A program made the translations under genes and the position numbers. A DNA stretch of 64,000 bases from GCA-002050365 sp964237235 (GTDB taxonomy: Bacteria; Acidobacteriota; Blastocatellia; Pyrinomonadales; Pyrinomonadaceae): positions 310,001-374,000 of the forward strand of contig CAXSGY010000002.1 in assembly GCA_964237235.1 (NCBI GenBank), given 5' to 3'. The notes beneath the pieces are model-generated. The model saw nothing but the letters and a program-made list of their open reading frames with translations, did no database searches and was not told the DNA's origin. Shown here piece by piece: positions 1 to 7,138 of this stretch (the stretch's first letter is position 1; each line of letters begins with the position of its first letter).

Positions 1-575
1 ATTTCGTTCGTCAGACGGCGGACGTTGTTGCCGACCAAACCGATTAAATGACGCAGCGCGCGTTCGTCGGCTTCGGTTTTCAACTCCTTTAATTTCGTCC
101 GCGCCCAGATCAAAAGCTCTTCGTCTTTTAATTCGGCGAATTCGACCGCGACGCAATTTTCTAAAAGCAGCTTGGAAATTTTGCGCCGTTTGTCTAATTC
201 GTTGGCGACGAAAATCACGACCGATTTTTCCGAAGGACGACTCAGATACGCCGACAAACTCGCTTCGTCGTCTTCCTTCAAATTGTCCTTTGTGCCGGTC
301 GCCGAAACGATTATGTCGGTAATTTTAACGACGCGGTGGTTGGAAATCATCGGCAGTTGCTCGGCGGCGGCGAGCGCGTGCTGAACGGGAGCGTTAATCA
401 AACTGAATTCGGTTTCGTTGAATTCGCGCAACGATGAATCGGCTAAAGCCATATCGCCGATTGTTTTCGCCGCCAGATCGCGCAGATAAGTTTCCGCGCC
501 GAACAGCAAATAAATCGGCGCGAATTCGTGTCGTTTCAACTGATTGCGTAAATCTTCGCGCGAAAGAATATTCAT
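1..575 (-). CDS. holA: DNA polymerase III subunit delta, C-terminus beyond window
   Basis: This is the clamp-loader delta subunit, which opens the sliding clamp during replication. About 191 N-terminal residues are visible, starting at an ATG whose reverse complement lies at 573-575. The N-terminus reads MNILSREDLRNQLKRHEF, followed by the typical IYLLFGAETYLRDLA segment (a degenerate P-loop region) and later VVIFVANELDKRRKISKLL. The gene runs off the left edge, so roughly the last 40 percent is missing. It starts 3 bases after the stop of the LptE-like gene. The same order, an lptE-type gene followed by holA, occurs in E. coli, which supports both calls. Confidence 0.85.
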   Translation of the reverse strand, partial: MNILSREDLRNQLKRHEFAPIYLLFGAETYLRDLAAKTIGDMALADSSLREFNETEFSLINAPVQHALAAAEQLPMISNHRVVKITDIIVSATGTKDNLKEDDEASLSAYLSRPSEKSVVIFVANELDKRRKISKLLLENCVAVEFAELKDEELLIWARTKLKELKTEADERALRHLIGLVGNNVRRLTNE

Positions 576-578
576 TTT

Positions 579-1127
579 TTATTTATCGTCTTTCACGCCC
601 ATTCCGTTGACGATGGTCGAAACGACCGATTCGGCGAAGGCGCGGGCAATGCGTTCGACCGCCGGGTCTTCTTCGTTGAAAAACGAGCGCGGGTCTTCGG
701 AAAATTCAAACGAATCGCGGAAGACGAAATTTTGATTGTCGTAAAGAATTTTATTTTCCTTCAAATCTCGAATCGTCACCGCCGCGACGACCGTAATTTC
801 ATAAACGCGGGCGCGCCCTTCGCGGTCGAGCAGCACGCCGGAAAAGTTAAAGCTGCGAATCGTCCCTTCGACCACCGCGTCGGCGTTTTCGCGCGAGCTT
901 TGCACTTTTAAGCCGCGACCGCGTTTGATGATTTCCTTGGTCACGGCTTCGGTAAAACGCGATTCGACGCGGTAACGCGCGCCCGCGACCTCGAACTGAA
1001 ACGCCGGAACAGCGACGGTTTTGATATTTTTCGGCAAGCCCGTATTGGTAACGGGTTTATAGCATTCAGCAAAACCGCTGACGAAAAAGAACAAAACGCC
1101 GACGAAAATTAATTTAATGAATTTCAT
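579..1127 (-). CDS. lptE: LptE-like LPS-assembly protein
   Basis: A 182-residue exported protein, probably the outer-membrane LPS-assembly partner LptE. It has a hydrophobic signal segment (residues 2-20). Cys22 follows in the context GFAEC, a poor lipobox, so lipidation is uncertain. The body has the LptE-style pattern: an early beta strand with IKTVAVPAFQ, then VESRFTEAVTKEII, then a strand with ADAVVEGTI. The C-terminal helix (ERIARAFAESVVSTIV) also fits. It overlaps the end of folP by four bases (ATGA) and directly precedes holA. The family is very divergent in sequence, so the call rests on topology and context. Confidence 0.65.
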   Translation of the reverse strand: MKFIKLIFVGVLFFFVSGFAECYKPVTNTGLPKNIKTVAVPAFQFEVAGARYRVESRFTEAVTKEIIKRGRGLKVQSSRENADAVVEGTIRSFNFSGVLLDREGRARVYEITVVAAVTIRDLKENKILYDNQNFVFRDSFEFSEDPRSFFNEEDPAVERIARAFAESVVSTIVNGMGVKDDK

Positions 1128-1969
1128 AACGCGCTTTTTATTTTATCAATAACCCGCAATGTTTCAACCGTCCCTTTGACATCGTGAACGCGGACGATTT
1201 TCGCGCCGTTCCAGACGGCAATCGCCGCGCTCGCCAAACTTCCCTGTAATCTGTTTTCAATCGGCGCGTCGTCGAGAATTTTTCCGAGAAAAGATTTGCG
1301 CGACGTTCCGATTAATATCGGAAACTCCGAAAACTCCGCGCGTAAAATATTTAATTTGGCGATTAATTCCAGATTTTGTTCAAAAGTTTTGCTGAAACCG
1401 GTGCCGACATCAAGCGCGATATTTTCTTCTTTTACACCGAATTTTTTCGCCAATTCGATGCTCTGACGCAACTTGACGGAAACTTCCGTCAAAATATCTT
1501 CGACCGGCGATTGTTTGTGCATCAATTCAAAATCGCCGCGCAGATGCATCAAAATCAATCCGGCGTTCGTTTCGGCGGCGACACCGGCGACACGTTCGTC
1601 GAAACGCAAACCGGAAACGTCGTTAATGATTTCCGCGCCCGCCGCGATTGCCCGCGCGGCGACGACGGATTTGCTCGTGTCAATCGAAATCGGAACATCA
1701 AAACGCTTGACGATATTTTCAATCAGCGGCACGACGCGGCGCGTTTCTTCTTCGATTGAAACGCGCTGACTTTTCGGACGCGTTGATTCGCCTCCGATGT
1801 CGAGCAGGTCCGCGCCTTCTTCAATTAAAATTTCAGCTTGACGCAACGCCGCATCAATTTTAAAAAATCTTCCGCCGTCGGAAAAACTATCCGGCGTAGC
1901 GTTCAAAATCGCCATCACCAAAGTTTTTTCGTCAAGCGAAATTTCGCGCCGCGTCGTCTGCCAAATCAT
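1124..1969 (-). CDS. folP: Dihydropteroate synthase
   Basis: Condenses 6-hydroxymethyl-dihydropterin pyrophosphate with p-aminobenzoate in folate synthesis. The 281-residue protein has all the family signatures: MAILNATPDSFSDGGR near the start, LDIGGESTRP, INDVSGLR, DVGTGFSKTFEQN, GTSRKSFLG and a C-terminal RVHDV. The open frame continues 34 codons upstream, but that stretch translates a low-complexity GTGGAAAA repeat array. The ATG at 1967-1969 (MIWQTTRREI) is therefore the better start. It follows ftsH on the same strand, an order also seen as ftsH-folP in proteobacteria, and overlaps the next gene by ATGA. Confidence 0.95.
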   Translation of the reverse strand: MIWQTTRREISLDEKTLVMAILNATPDSFSDGGRFFKIDAALRQAEILIEEGADLLDIGGESTRPKSQRVSIEEETRRVVPLIENIVKRFDVPISIDTSKSVVAARAIAAGAEIINDVSGLRFDERVAGVAAETNAGLILMHLRGDFELMHKQSPVEDILTEVSVKLRQSIELAKKFGVKEENIALDVGTGFSKTFEQNLELIAKLNILRAEFSEFPILIGTSRKSFLGKILDDAPIENRLQGSLASAAIAVWNGAKIVRVHDVKGTVETLRVIDKIKSAL

Positions 1970-1972
1970 AAA

Positions 1973-2088
1973 AAGTGGAAAAGTGGAAAAGTGGAAAAGT
2001 GAAAAAGGGAAAAAGCTTAAATCAAAAAAAGTGGAAAAGCAGGAAAGCAATTTACTTTTCCACTTTTCCACTTTTTCACTTTTTTACT
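1973..2088. repeat. Inverted pair of octanucleotide arrays
   Basis: The left part repeats GTGGAAAA with period 8, degrading at its end. The right part carries the reverse complement, CTTTTCCAC repeats. The two arms can pair into a long hairpin between ftsH and folP. It belongs with the other short-period arrays in this window. Confidence 0.75.
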
Positions 2089-2092
2089 TCAA

Positions 2093-4024
2093 TTACGCCG
2101 TTGCCGGATTGTTCGGCGTAATCGGTGTCAGAATCGGTTTTTTGAACGCGCCTTTCGCCGATTCGTCTTCGCTCTTTTCGGGCGTTCCGTTATCGTTATT
2201 GTTGACTTCGCTGCTCTCATCGTCGAGCGAAAGTCCGGCGGCAATGCGGCGAATCTGCACGCTGTCGAGCGTTTCGCGTTCAAGCAAAGCCTGCGTCATA
2301 TTTTCCATCACGGTTTTGTTTTCCGACAAAATTTTCTCCGCGCGTTGATATTGACTGGAAATAATTCGTTTGACTTCTTGGTCAATTTTAATTGCCGTGT
2401 CTTCGCTGAAATCACGATGCTGCGCGATTTCACGCCCGAGAAAAATCTGCTCTTCCTTTTTGCCGAAGGCGAGCGGTCCGAGTTCGGACATTCCGTAGGT
2501 GCAAACCATCTGTCGCGCCAATTCGGTCGCTCGTTCGATGTCGTTCGACGCGCCCGTCGTGATTCGACCGATATAAAGTTCTTCGGCGATGCGTCCGCCC
2601 ATCGCGTTCGCAATCATCGCCAGAAGCTCTTCCTTCGTGCGTCCCAAAACGTCCTGTTCCGGCAGATAATAAGTTACGCCGAGCGCGCGACCGCGCGGAA
2701 CGATTGTAACTTTATGAACCGGATCGCTTTCGGGAATATTCAAGCCGACAATCGTATGTCCGGCTTCGTGAATCGCCGTCAAACGGCGTTCCTTTTCCGA
2801 AACGACCATCGAGCGGCGTTCGGGTCCCATCATCACTTTGTCCTTCGCAAATTCGAGGTCAAACATCGTGACGACCTTTTGATTGCGCCGCGCCGCGTTC
2901 AGAGCGGCTTCGTTGACCAGATTTGCTAAATCCGCGCCGGTAAAGCCGGGCGTTCCGCGGGCGATGACGTTGACGTTGATGCTTTCGTCGAGCGGAATTT
3001 TGCGGGTGTGAACCTTCAAAATTCCTTCACGTCCGCGCACATCCGGGTAAGACACGACCACTTGCCGGTCAAAACGTCCGGGACGCAGAAGCGCAGGATC
3101 GAGAACGTCCGGGCGATTGGTCGAAGCCATCAAAATCACGCCGTCGTTCGATTCAAAACCGTCCATTTCGACGAGCAGTTGATTTAAAGTCTGCTCGCGC
3201 TCGTCGTGTCCGCCGCCGAGACCTGCACCGCGATGACGACCGACCGCATCAATTTCGTCTATGAAGATAATGCACGGCGCGTTTTTCTTGCCTTGCTCAA
3301 ATAAATCGCGCACGCGACTCGCGCCGACACCAACGAACATTTCGACGAAATCCGAACCGGAAATCGAAAAGAAAGGCACGTTCGCTTCGCCCGCGACCGC
3401 TTTCGCCAGCAGAGTTTTGCCGGTTCCCGGAGGTCCGACCATCAAAACGCCTTTCGGAATGCGTCCGCCGAGCTTTTGAAATTTTTGCGGGTCTTTCAAA
3501 AATTCGATGATTTCTTGTAATTCGTCTTTGGCTTCTTCGACACCGGCGACATCTTTGAACGTCACGCGCTTTTGCTGGTTGTTCAAAAGCTTCGCCTTCG
3601 ATTTGCCGAAGCTCAGGGCTTTGTTGCCGCCCGCCTGCATCTGACGCAAGGTAAACGCAAGAAATCCAATCAAAAGCAAAAACGGCAAAGCGTTAATTAA
3701 AACGATCCAGCCCCAACCGCTGCTCGCCGGTTCGAGCGTAACTTTCGTTCCCGTCTCATCCGCCGCCTTCAAGATTGATTCACGCGGCGCGTCGGTCGCG
3801 TCGAGCTTGGCGGTTAATTTTTCGCCGTTTTTATTGGTCAGTTCAAGAACGTCCTGCTTTAAGGTCAGATCGGAAATGTCCTTGTTTCTGATTTGCGTCA
3901 GAGCCTTATCAAACGATAATTCCTGCGGGCTTTTGCCTTGCTTACTTTGCAGAAAATAAACAAACAGCAAAGAGCTGGAAATAATCATCAGCCACAACAG
4001 AATTTGTTTTGCTTTAGAACTCAA
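2093..4024 (-). CDS. ftsH: ATP-dependent zinc metalloprotease FtsH
   Basis: Membrane-anchored AAA+ protease that degrades misfolded and regulatory membrane proteins. The order is: first membrane segment (about residues 8-25), a periplasmic region, second membrane segment near residue 105, then the AAA domain. The AAA domain has Walker A GPPGTGKT, Walker B IIFIDEIDAVG and the SRH region LDPALLRPGRFDR. The protease domain has the zinc motif HEAGH. The start chosen is a TTG at 4022-4024 (first residues MSSKAKQ), because GGAGG lies 8 nt upstream of it. A further in-frame TTG at 4045 lies upstream of that Shine-Dalgarno. Length is about 643 aa, normal for the family. The C-terminal 60 residues are acidic and poorly structured. 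Confidence 0.97.
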   Translation of the reverse strand: MSSKAKQILLWLMIISSSLLFVYFLQSKQGKSPQELSFDKALTQIRNKDISDLTLKQDVLELTNKNGEKLTAKLDATDAPRESILKAADETGTKVTLEPASSGWGWIVLINALPFLLLIGFLAFTLRQMQAGGNKALSFGKSKAKLLNNQQKRVTFKDVAGVEEAKDELQEIIEFLKDPQKFQKLGGRIPKGVLMVGPPGTGKTLLAKAVAGEANVPFFSISGSDFVEMFVGVGASRVRDLFEQGKKNAPCIIFIDEIDAVGRHRGAGLGGGHDEREQTLNQLLVEMDGFESNDGVILMASTNRPDVLDPALLRPGRFDRQVVVSYPDVRGREGILKVHTRKIPLDESINVNVIARGTPGFTGADLANLVNEAALNAARRNQKVVTMFDLEFAKDKVMMGPERRSMVVSEKERRLTAIHEAGHTIVGLNIPESDPVHKVTIVPRGRALGVTYYLPEQDVLGRTKEELLAMIANAMGGRIAEELYIGRITTGASNDIERATELARQMVCTYGMSELGPLAFGKKEEQIFLGREIAQHRDFSEDTAIKIDQEVKRIISSQYQRAEKILSENKTVMENMTQALLERETLDSVQIRRIAAGLSLDDESSEVNNNDNGTPEKSEDESAKGAFKKPILTPITPNNPATA

Positions 4025-4043
4025 TTTTATTGCCTCCAAAATC

Positions 4044-4106
4044 AACTTTCATCAATTTGACTGAAAGTTTTCTTCCAAATATAAATACTTTCCTTTGATG
4101 AAAGTT
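4044..4106 (-). promoter_or_regulatory. AACTTTCA motif cluster upstream of ftsH
   Basis: Three copies of an 8-11 base motif sit just upstream of the ftsH Shine-Dalgarno. AACTTTCA (4044-4051) and its inverse TGAAAGTT (4062-4069) form an inverted repeat with a 10-nt gap, and TGATGAAAGTT (4096-4106) repeats the second arm. This could be an operator or an RNA hairpin in the leader. No matching regulator is known to me. Confidence 0.4.
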
Positions 4107-4184
4107 TAACGTCAACCGTTGTTTTCTCAATGCGTCGGTAACGCCCGCGCGCAAGCTCAACCTTTGATTGTAAATTGCCGCTAA

Positions 4185-5312
4185 TCATTTTTCAACCTTT
4201 GTTTTTTGGAAATGCAGATTTCCGCCGTTTTTTATCACCTTTCCGCCGGGCAATTCGACGATTCTGCCGCTTTTGCGGCTCGAAATCAGATTTTCAATTG
4301 CTTCGATATGTTTCAACTGTAAACTCCGCAAATTTCCGCGATTCGCTTTCAGCCAGTCGCGTAAAATCGTTCGCCGCACTGCCGGAAAGATATTCGTTAA
4401 TTCCTTTAATGAAAGAATCGGTTTTTGGTTTTTAGCTTTTAGCTTTTGGTTTTTAGCTTTTAGCTTCTGGTTTTCTTCGTCAAATTGTATTTCAACCGCC
4501 GCGCTTTTCGGCGATTGTTGTTCGATTTGTTCGAGATATTCGGCTGATCCGCGCAGCAAATCAGCGGTTTGCGCTAAAGTTTCGATGATTTTCGGGTTGA
4601 AATCTTTTAATAAAGGCAACAAAACTTTCCGCACGCGCACGCGGCTGAACTTTAAATCTTCGTTCATCGCGTCGAATCTGAATTCGACGTTTTTAGAGCG
4701 GCAAAAATTTTCCGTATCTTCGCGCTTCGCCCAACTCAGCAGTGGTCGAATTAGTCGGATTTTGGATTTTGGATTTTGGATTTCGGATTTTTCTTCCGAA
4801 CTTTCAATGATTTCCTGCGGCGCGAAATCTCGAATGGTTTTCATTCCGCTCAAACCGTTTAATCCGCTGCCGCGCACCAGATTTATCAGAAAAGTTTCGG
4901 CTTGGTCATTGAGCGTGTGCGCGGTTAAAACGCCGCCCGCATTTAAGTTTTCGGCAACTTCGAAGAGAAATACGTGTCTGGCTTGGCGGGCATTTTGTTC
5001 GAGATTTCCTTTTTTTCCCTCAATTTTATTTTCAGCTTCGGGCGTTTTGCAGACGAATTCGAGATTCAATTCGCCGGTCAGCCCTCTGACAAAATCGCAG
5101 TCCGCAAGGCTTTCCGCGCCGCGCAAATCGTGATTGAAATGCGCGACGACCAAGCGCAGACTTAATTTTTCGCGCCGTCTCAAATCGTCGAGCGCGAGCA
5201 TTAAACTGATCGAATCCGCGCCGCCGGAAACCGCGACGACGAAAGTTTTATCGTCAGTCGGCAAATTCAATCTGCGCCATTCGGTTAATAATTTTCTCGA
5301 AAAATTTTCCAC
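4185..5312 (-). CDS. tilS: tRNA(Ile)-lysidine synthase
   Basis: Adds lysine to C34 of the AUA-reading tRNA-Ile (lysidine). The ATP-PPase P-loop VAVSGGADS is near residue 28, and AHFNHDLRGAES, TAHTLNDQAETFLINLVRGSGLNGLSGM and LIRPLLSW follow in the usual order. Two heptanucleotide arrays are translated inside the gene. One gives the peptide EIQNPKSKIR in the catalytic domain; the other gives repeats of NQKLKAK in the C-terminal part. The upstream end lies in a REP-like palindrome, so the start is unclear. GTG at 5310-5312 is used here; a TTG at 5328-5330 would add six residues. It precedes ftsH, as tilS does in many bacteria. Confidence 0.92.
   Translation of the reverse strand: MENFSRKLLTEWRRLNLPTDDKTFVVAVSGGADSISLMLALDDLRRREKLSLRLVVAHFNHDLRGAESLADCDFVRGLTGELNLEFVCKTPEAENKIEGKKGNLEQNARQARHVFLFEVAENLNAGGVLTAHTLNDQAETFLINLVRGSGLNGLSGMKTIRDFAPQEIIESSEEKSEIQNPKSKIRLIRPLLSWAKREDTENFCRSKNVEFRFDAMNEDLKFSRVRVRKVLLPLLKDFNPKIIETLAQTADLLRGSAEYLEQIEQQSPKSAAVEIQFDEENQKLKAKNQKLKAKNQKPILSLKELTNIFPAVRRTILRDWLKANRGNLRSLQLKHIEAIENLISSRKSGRIVELPGGKVIKNGGNLHFQKTKVEK
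4423..4471. repeat. Heptanucleotide array inside tilS
   Basis: Seven exact-period heptamers, alternating TTTTGGT and TTTTAGC with one TTCTGGT. They are read in frame on the minus strand as NQKLKAK-type repeats in the C-terminal region of TilS. Confidence 0.9.
4759..4792. repeat. Second heptanucleotide array inside tilS
   Basis: ATTTTGG three times, then ATTTCGG and a partial copy, exact period 7. On the minus strand it encodes the IQNPKSK-type insertion between the HNH-like loop and the LIRPLL motif of TilS. Confidence 0.9.
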
Positions 5313-5313
5313 A

Positions 5314-5447
5314 GCGGGCAGCGCAGGCAACTTGCCTGCAAAGATTGCGCGAGCAATCTAACGATGTCAAAAATATGTCAATTTGAATTTACACGAACGC
5401 TTTGCGAACGCTTGAAGCACTCATTGCAGGCAAGCTGCCCGCGCTCC
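5314..5447. repeat. REP-like palindromic element, copy 1
   Basis: The ends are inverted: GCGGGCAGCGCAGGCAA at 5314 against the strand-reversed GGAGCGCGGGCAGCTTGCCTGC at the right end. The interior carries a GCGTTCGCAAAG core. A second copy with the same end and core (GGAGCGCGGACGGCT, GCGTTTGCGAAG) lies at 26856-26980. It separates the ArgH-like gene from tilS and overlaps the possible tilS start codons. Confidence 0.75.
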
Positions 5448-5451
5448 AGGC

Positions 5452-6825
5452 TTAATTTTCTTCTCTTCGCAAACTATCACGCGCCGCCTCCAACGCTTCG
5501 GAAACTCTGTCCGGCGCGGTGCCGCCGATTTGATTTTTGCCCGCCAGAATTTGTTCCAGGCTCAATGCCGTAAATACATCTTCGTTGATAGTTTCCGAGA
5601 ACTGCCGCATTTCTTTCAAACTTAATTGATTCGTTTTTTTGCCCTGCGCGTCGGCGTGGGATTTGATTTTCGCCGCGACGTTGCGCGCCGTCCGTAACGT
5701 AACGCCGCGAAAAATCAGATAATCAAACAGCTCGTTTTGACCCGAATAATTTTGCGCCGCTTTTTCAATCGCCGCTTCGTTCAAATGCGTTTTTTCCAAA
5801 ATTATCAGCGTCGTCTGCAAACAGGATTTGAGAACGTCGAGCGTCTCGAAAACTATTTTCTGAATTTCTCTTAAATTATTTTCCGCGTCGCGCGTCGCGT
5901 TTTTGACGATTGAAAGCAAAGCGAATTGATTGCCGAAAATCAGATTGAGGCGGGCGCGGACGATTTCGAGCGCGTCCGAAATTTTCGGCGAATCGAATGC
6001 GTTTTCGGAATTCGCGCCGGCAATTTCGACGAAATTTAATTCGGCGGAATTATACGCCGATAAATCATCCGCCAAATTCGACAAATGCGCCGTTATCGTC
6101 GAACACGCGGCGAGAAATTCGACGGCGTAATCCGCGTCGAAGGTCGCGTCCAGAGAGTTTGCCGTCACGCCTTCAAAATTCAATTCGGCGGCGATTTCTT
6201 CGCGGTCAATCTCGATTGACGCACCGGTCAGGTTCGCTGCGCCCAAAGGCAAAATATTGACGCGCCGCCACGTTTCGTCAAGCCGCTCGCGGTCGCGCCC
6301 GAACCGCTCGAAATATGCCAGACACCAATGCGCCCAGAGAACGATTTGCCAATCGTTTTTGAGACGAACCGGTAAAATCGCCTGCTTGTTCTTCTCGCCC
6401 GACGCGAGCAGAACGGTTTGCAAATTTCGCAAAATCTGCGACAAGTCTTCGATTTCGACGCGCAGCCAAAGTCGAAACGCCGTCTGGCTCCGGTCAATTT
6501 TGCTTCTGCCGACGCTCAATTTTTCGCCCGCGTCGCCGATTAACTGCACGAGGCGCGTTTCGACGAATTCGTGAACGTCCGTCAACGCCGCCTCGTCAAA
6601 AAAATTTCGATTAAATTCGGCGCGTTTGACCAGCGTCTGTAAACCGTTTCTGATGCGTTCCGACTCGGCGCGGGTAATGATTCCGGCGTGAAAAAGCGCG
6701 TTGCAGTAAACCGAATCAACCTGAATCGCGGCGAAAAAAAGCCGCCGGTCAAAGCCGAACGATTTGCCGAATTCAAAAAGAATTTCCTGATTTTTATCCA
6801 CGCGCTCTTTTCCGGTTTCGGTCAT
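5452..6825 (-). CDS. Argininosuccinate lyase homologue lacking the active site
   Basis: A 457-residue member of the fumarase/aspartase fold. The scaffold follows ArgH throughout: FGFDRRLF, DVHEFVETRL, GRSKIDRSQTAFRLWL (for GRSRNDQVATDLRLWL), RVNILPLGAANLTG, and the C-terminal ArgH domain ending in the GGTAPDRV motif. The catalytic parts are replaced. The histidine segment YTHLQRAQP reads LPVRLKNDW. The signature loop SSIMPQKKNPD reads NSENAFDSPKISD. Loss of argininosuccinate lyase activity is therefore expected. The ATG at 6823-6825 is preceded by AGAGG and lies about 85 nt below a good promoter; the open frame extends further upstream without support. It heads the tilS-ftsH-folP operon. Confidence 0.8.
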   Translation of the reverse strand: MTETGKERVDKNQEILFEFGKSFGFDRRLFFAAIQVDSVYCNALFHAGIITRAESERIRNGLQTLVKRAEFNRNFFDEAALTDVHEFVETRLVQLIGDAGEKLSVGRSKIDRSQTAFRLWLRVEIEDLSQILRNLQTVLLASGEKNKQAILPVRLKNDWQIVLWAHWCLAYFERFGRDRERLDETWRRVNILPLGAANLTGASIEIDREEIAAELNFEGVTANSLDATFDADYAVEFLAACSTITAHLSNLADDLSAYNSAELNFVEIAGANSENAFDSPKISDALEIVRARLNLIFGNQFALLSIVKNATRDAENNLREIQKIVFETLDVLKSCLQTTLIILEKTHLNEAAIEKAAQNYSGQNELFDYLIFRGVTLRTARNVAAKIKSHADAQGKKTNQLSLKEMRQFSETINEDVFTALSLEQILAGKNQIGGTAPDRVSEALEAARDSLRREEN

Positions 6826-6922
6826 CTCGCCTCTGAAAATTTTAGTTTTTTTTGTAAAGTGCGGCGCATTAAAAAATTCTCGCCGTTCCGCGCTTCGTAA
6901 AAAATATTTTCCCGTTTCGGAA

Positions 6923-6951
6923 ATTATAACCGAAAAATTTCGCGTTGATAA
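6923..6951 (-). promoter_or_regulatory. Sigma70-type promoter for the argH-like/tilS/ftsH operon
   Basis: On the minus strand TTATCA and TATAAT are separated by exactly 17 nt. The predicted transcript starts near 6915, upstream of the ATG at 6825. This excludes the longer ArgH-like ORF that would begin at 7053. Confidence 0.55.
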
Positions 6952-7001
6952 TTCTGTGTTAAAATTTTCGGTAGATGTCTCAAAAATTACTTTCGGAATA
7001 T

Positions 7002-7076
7002 GTGATACGTGATAAGTCATAAGTGAAAGTTTGTCGCTCGAAAAATTTATCATTTATCACTTCTCCCTTCTCACTT
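7002..7076. repeat. Inverted pair of heptanucleotide arrays
   Basis: The left arm is GTGATAC-GTGATAA-GTCATAA-GTGAAAG (7002-7029). The right arm is ATCATTT-ATCACTT-CTCCCTT-CTCACTT (7049-7076), an imperfect reverse complement. Period 7 is exact in both arms. It lies in the divergent argH-like/recG intergenic region and could fold into a hairpin in the recG leader. Confidence 0.85.
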
Positions 7077-7138
7077 ATTCCGAGGCGAAATTTTTAAAAT
7101 TCTATGGAATAAATTTTGAGACGCTCCAAATTTTCAAA

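Noticed and set aside
1376..1759. 127-codon frame opposite folP
   Set aside because: It is a shadow of the folP coding strand caused by its codon bias, and has no independent start signal.
6826..7053. N-terminal extension of the ArgH-like frame
   Set aside because: It lies upstream of the likely promoter and translates the heptamer array; the ATG at 6825 has its own ribosome-binding site. A few residues just before that ATG do resemble the ArgH N-terminus, so some doubt remains.
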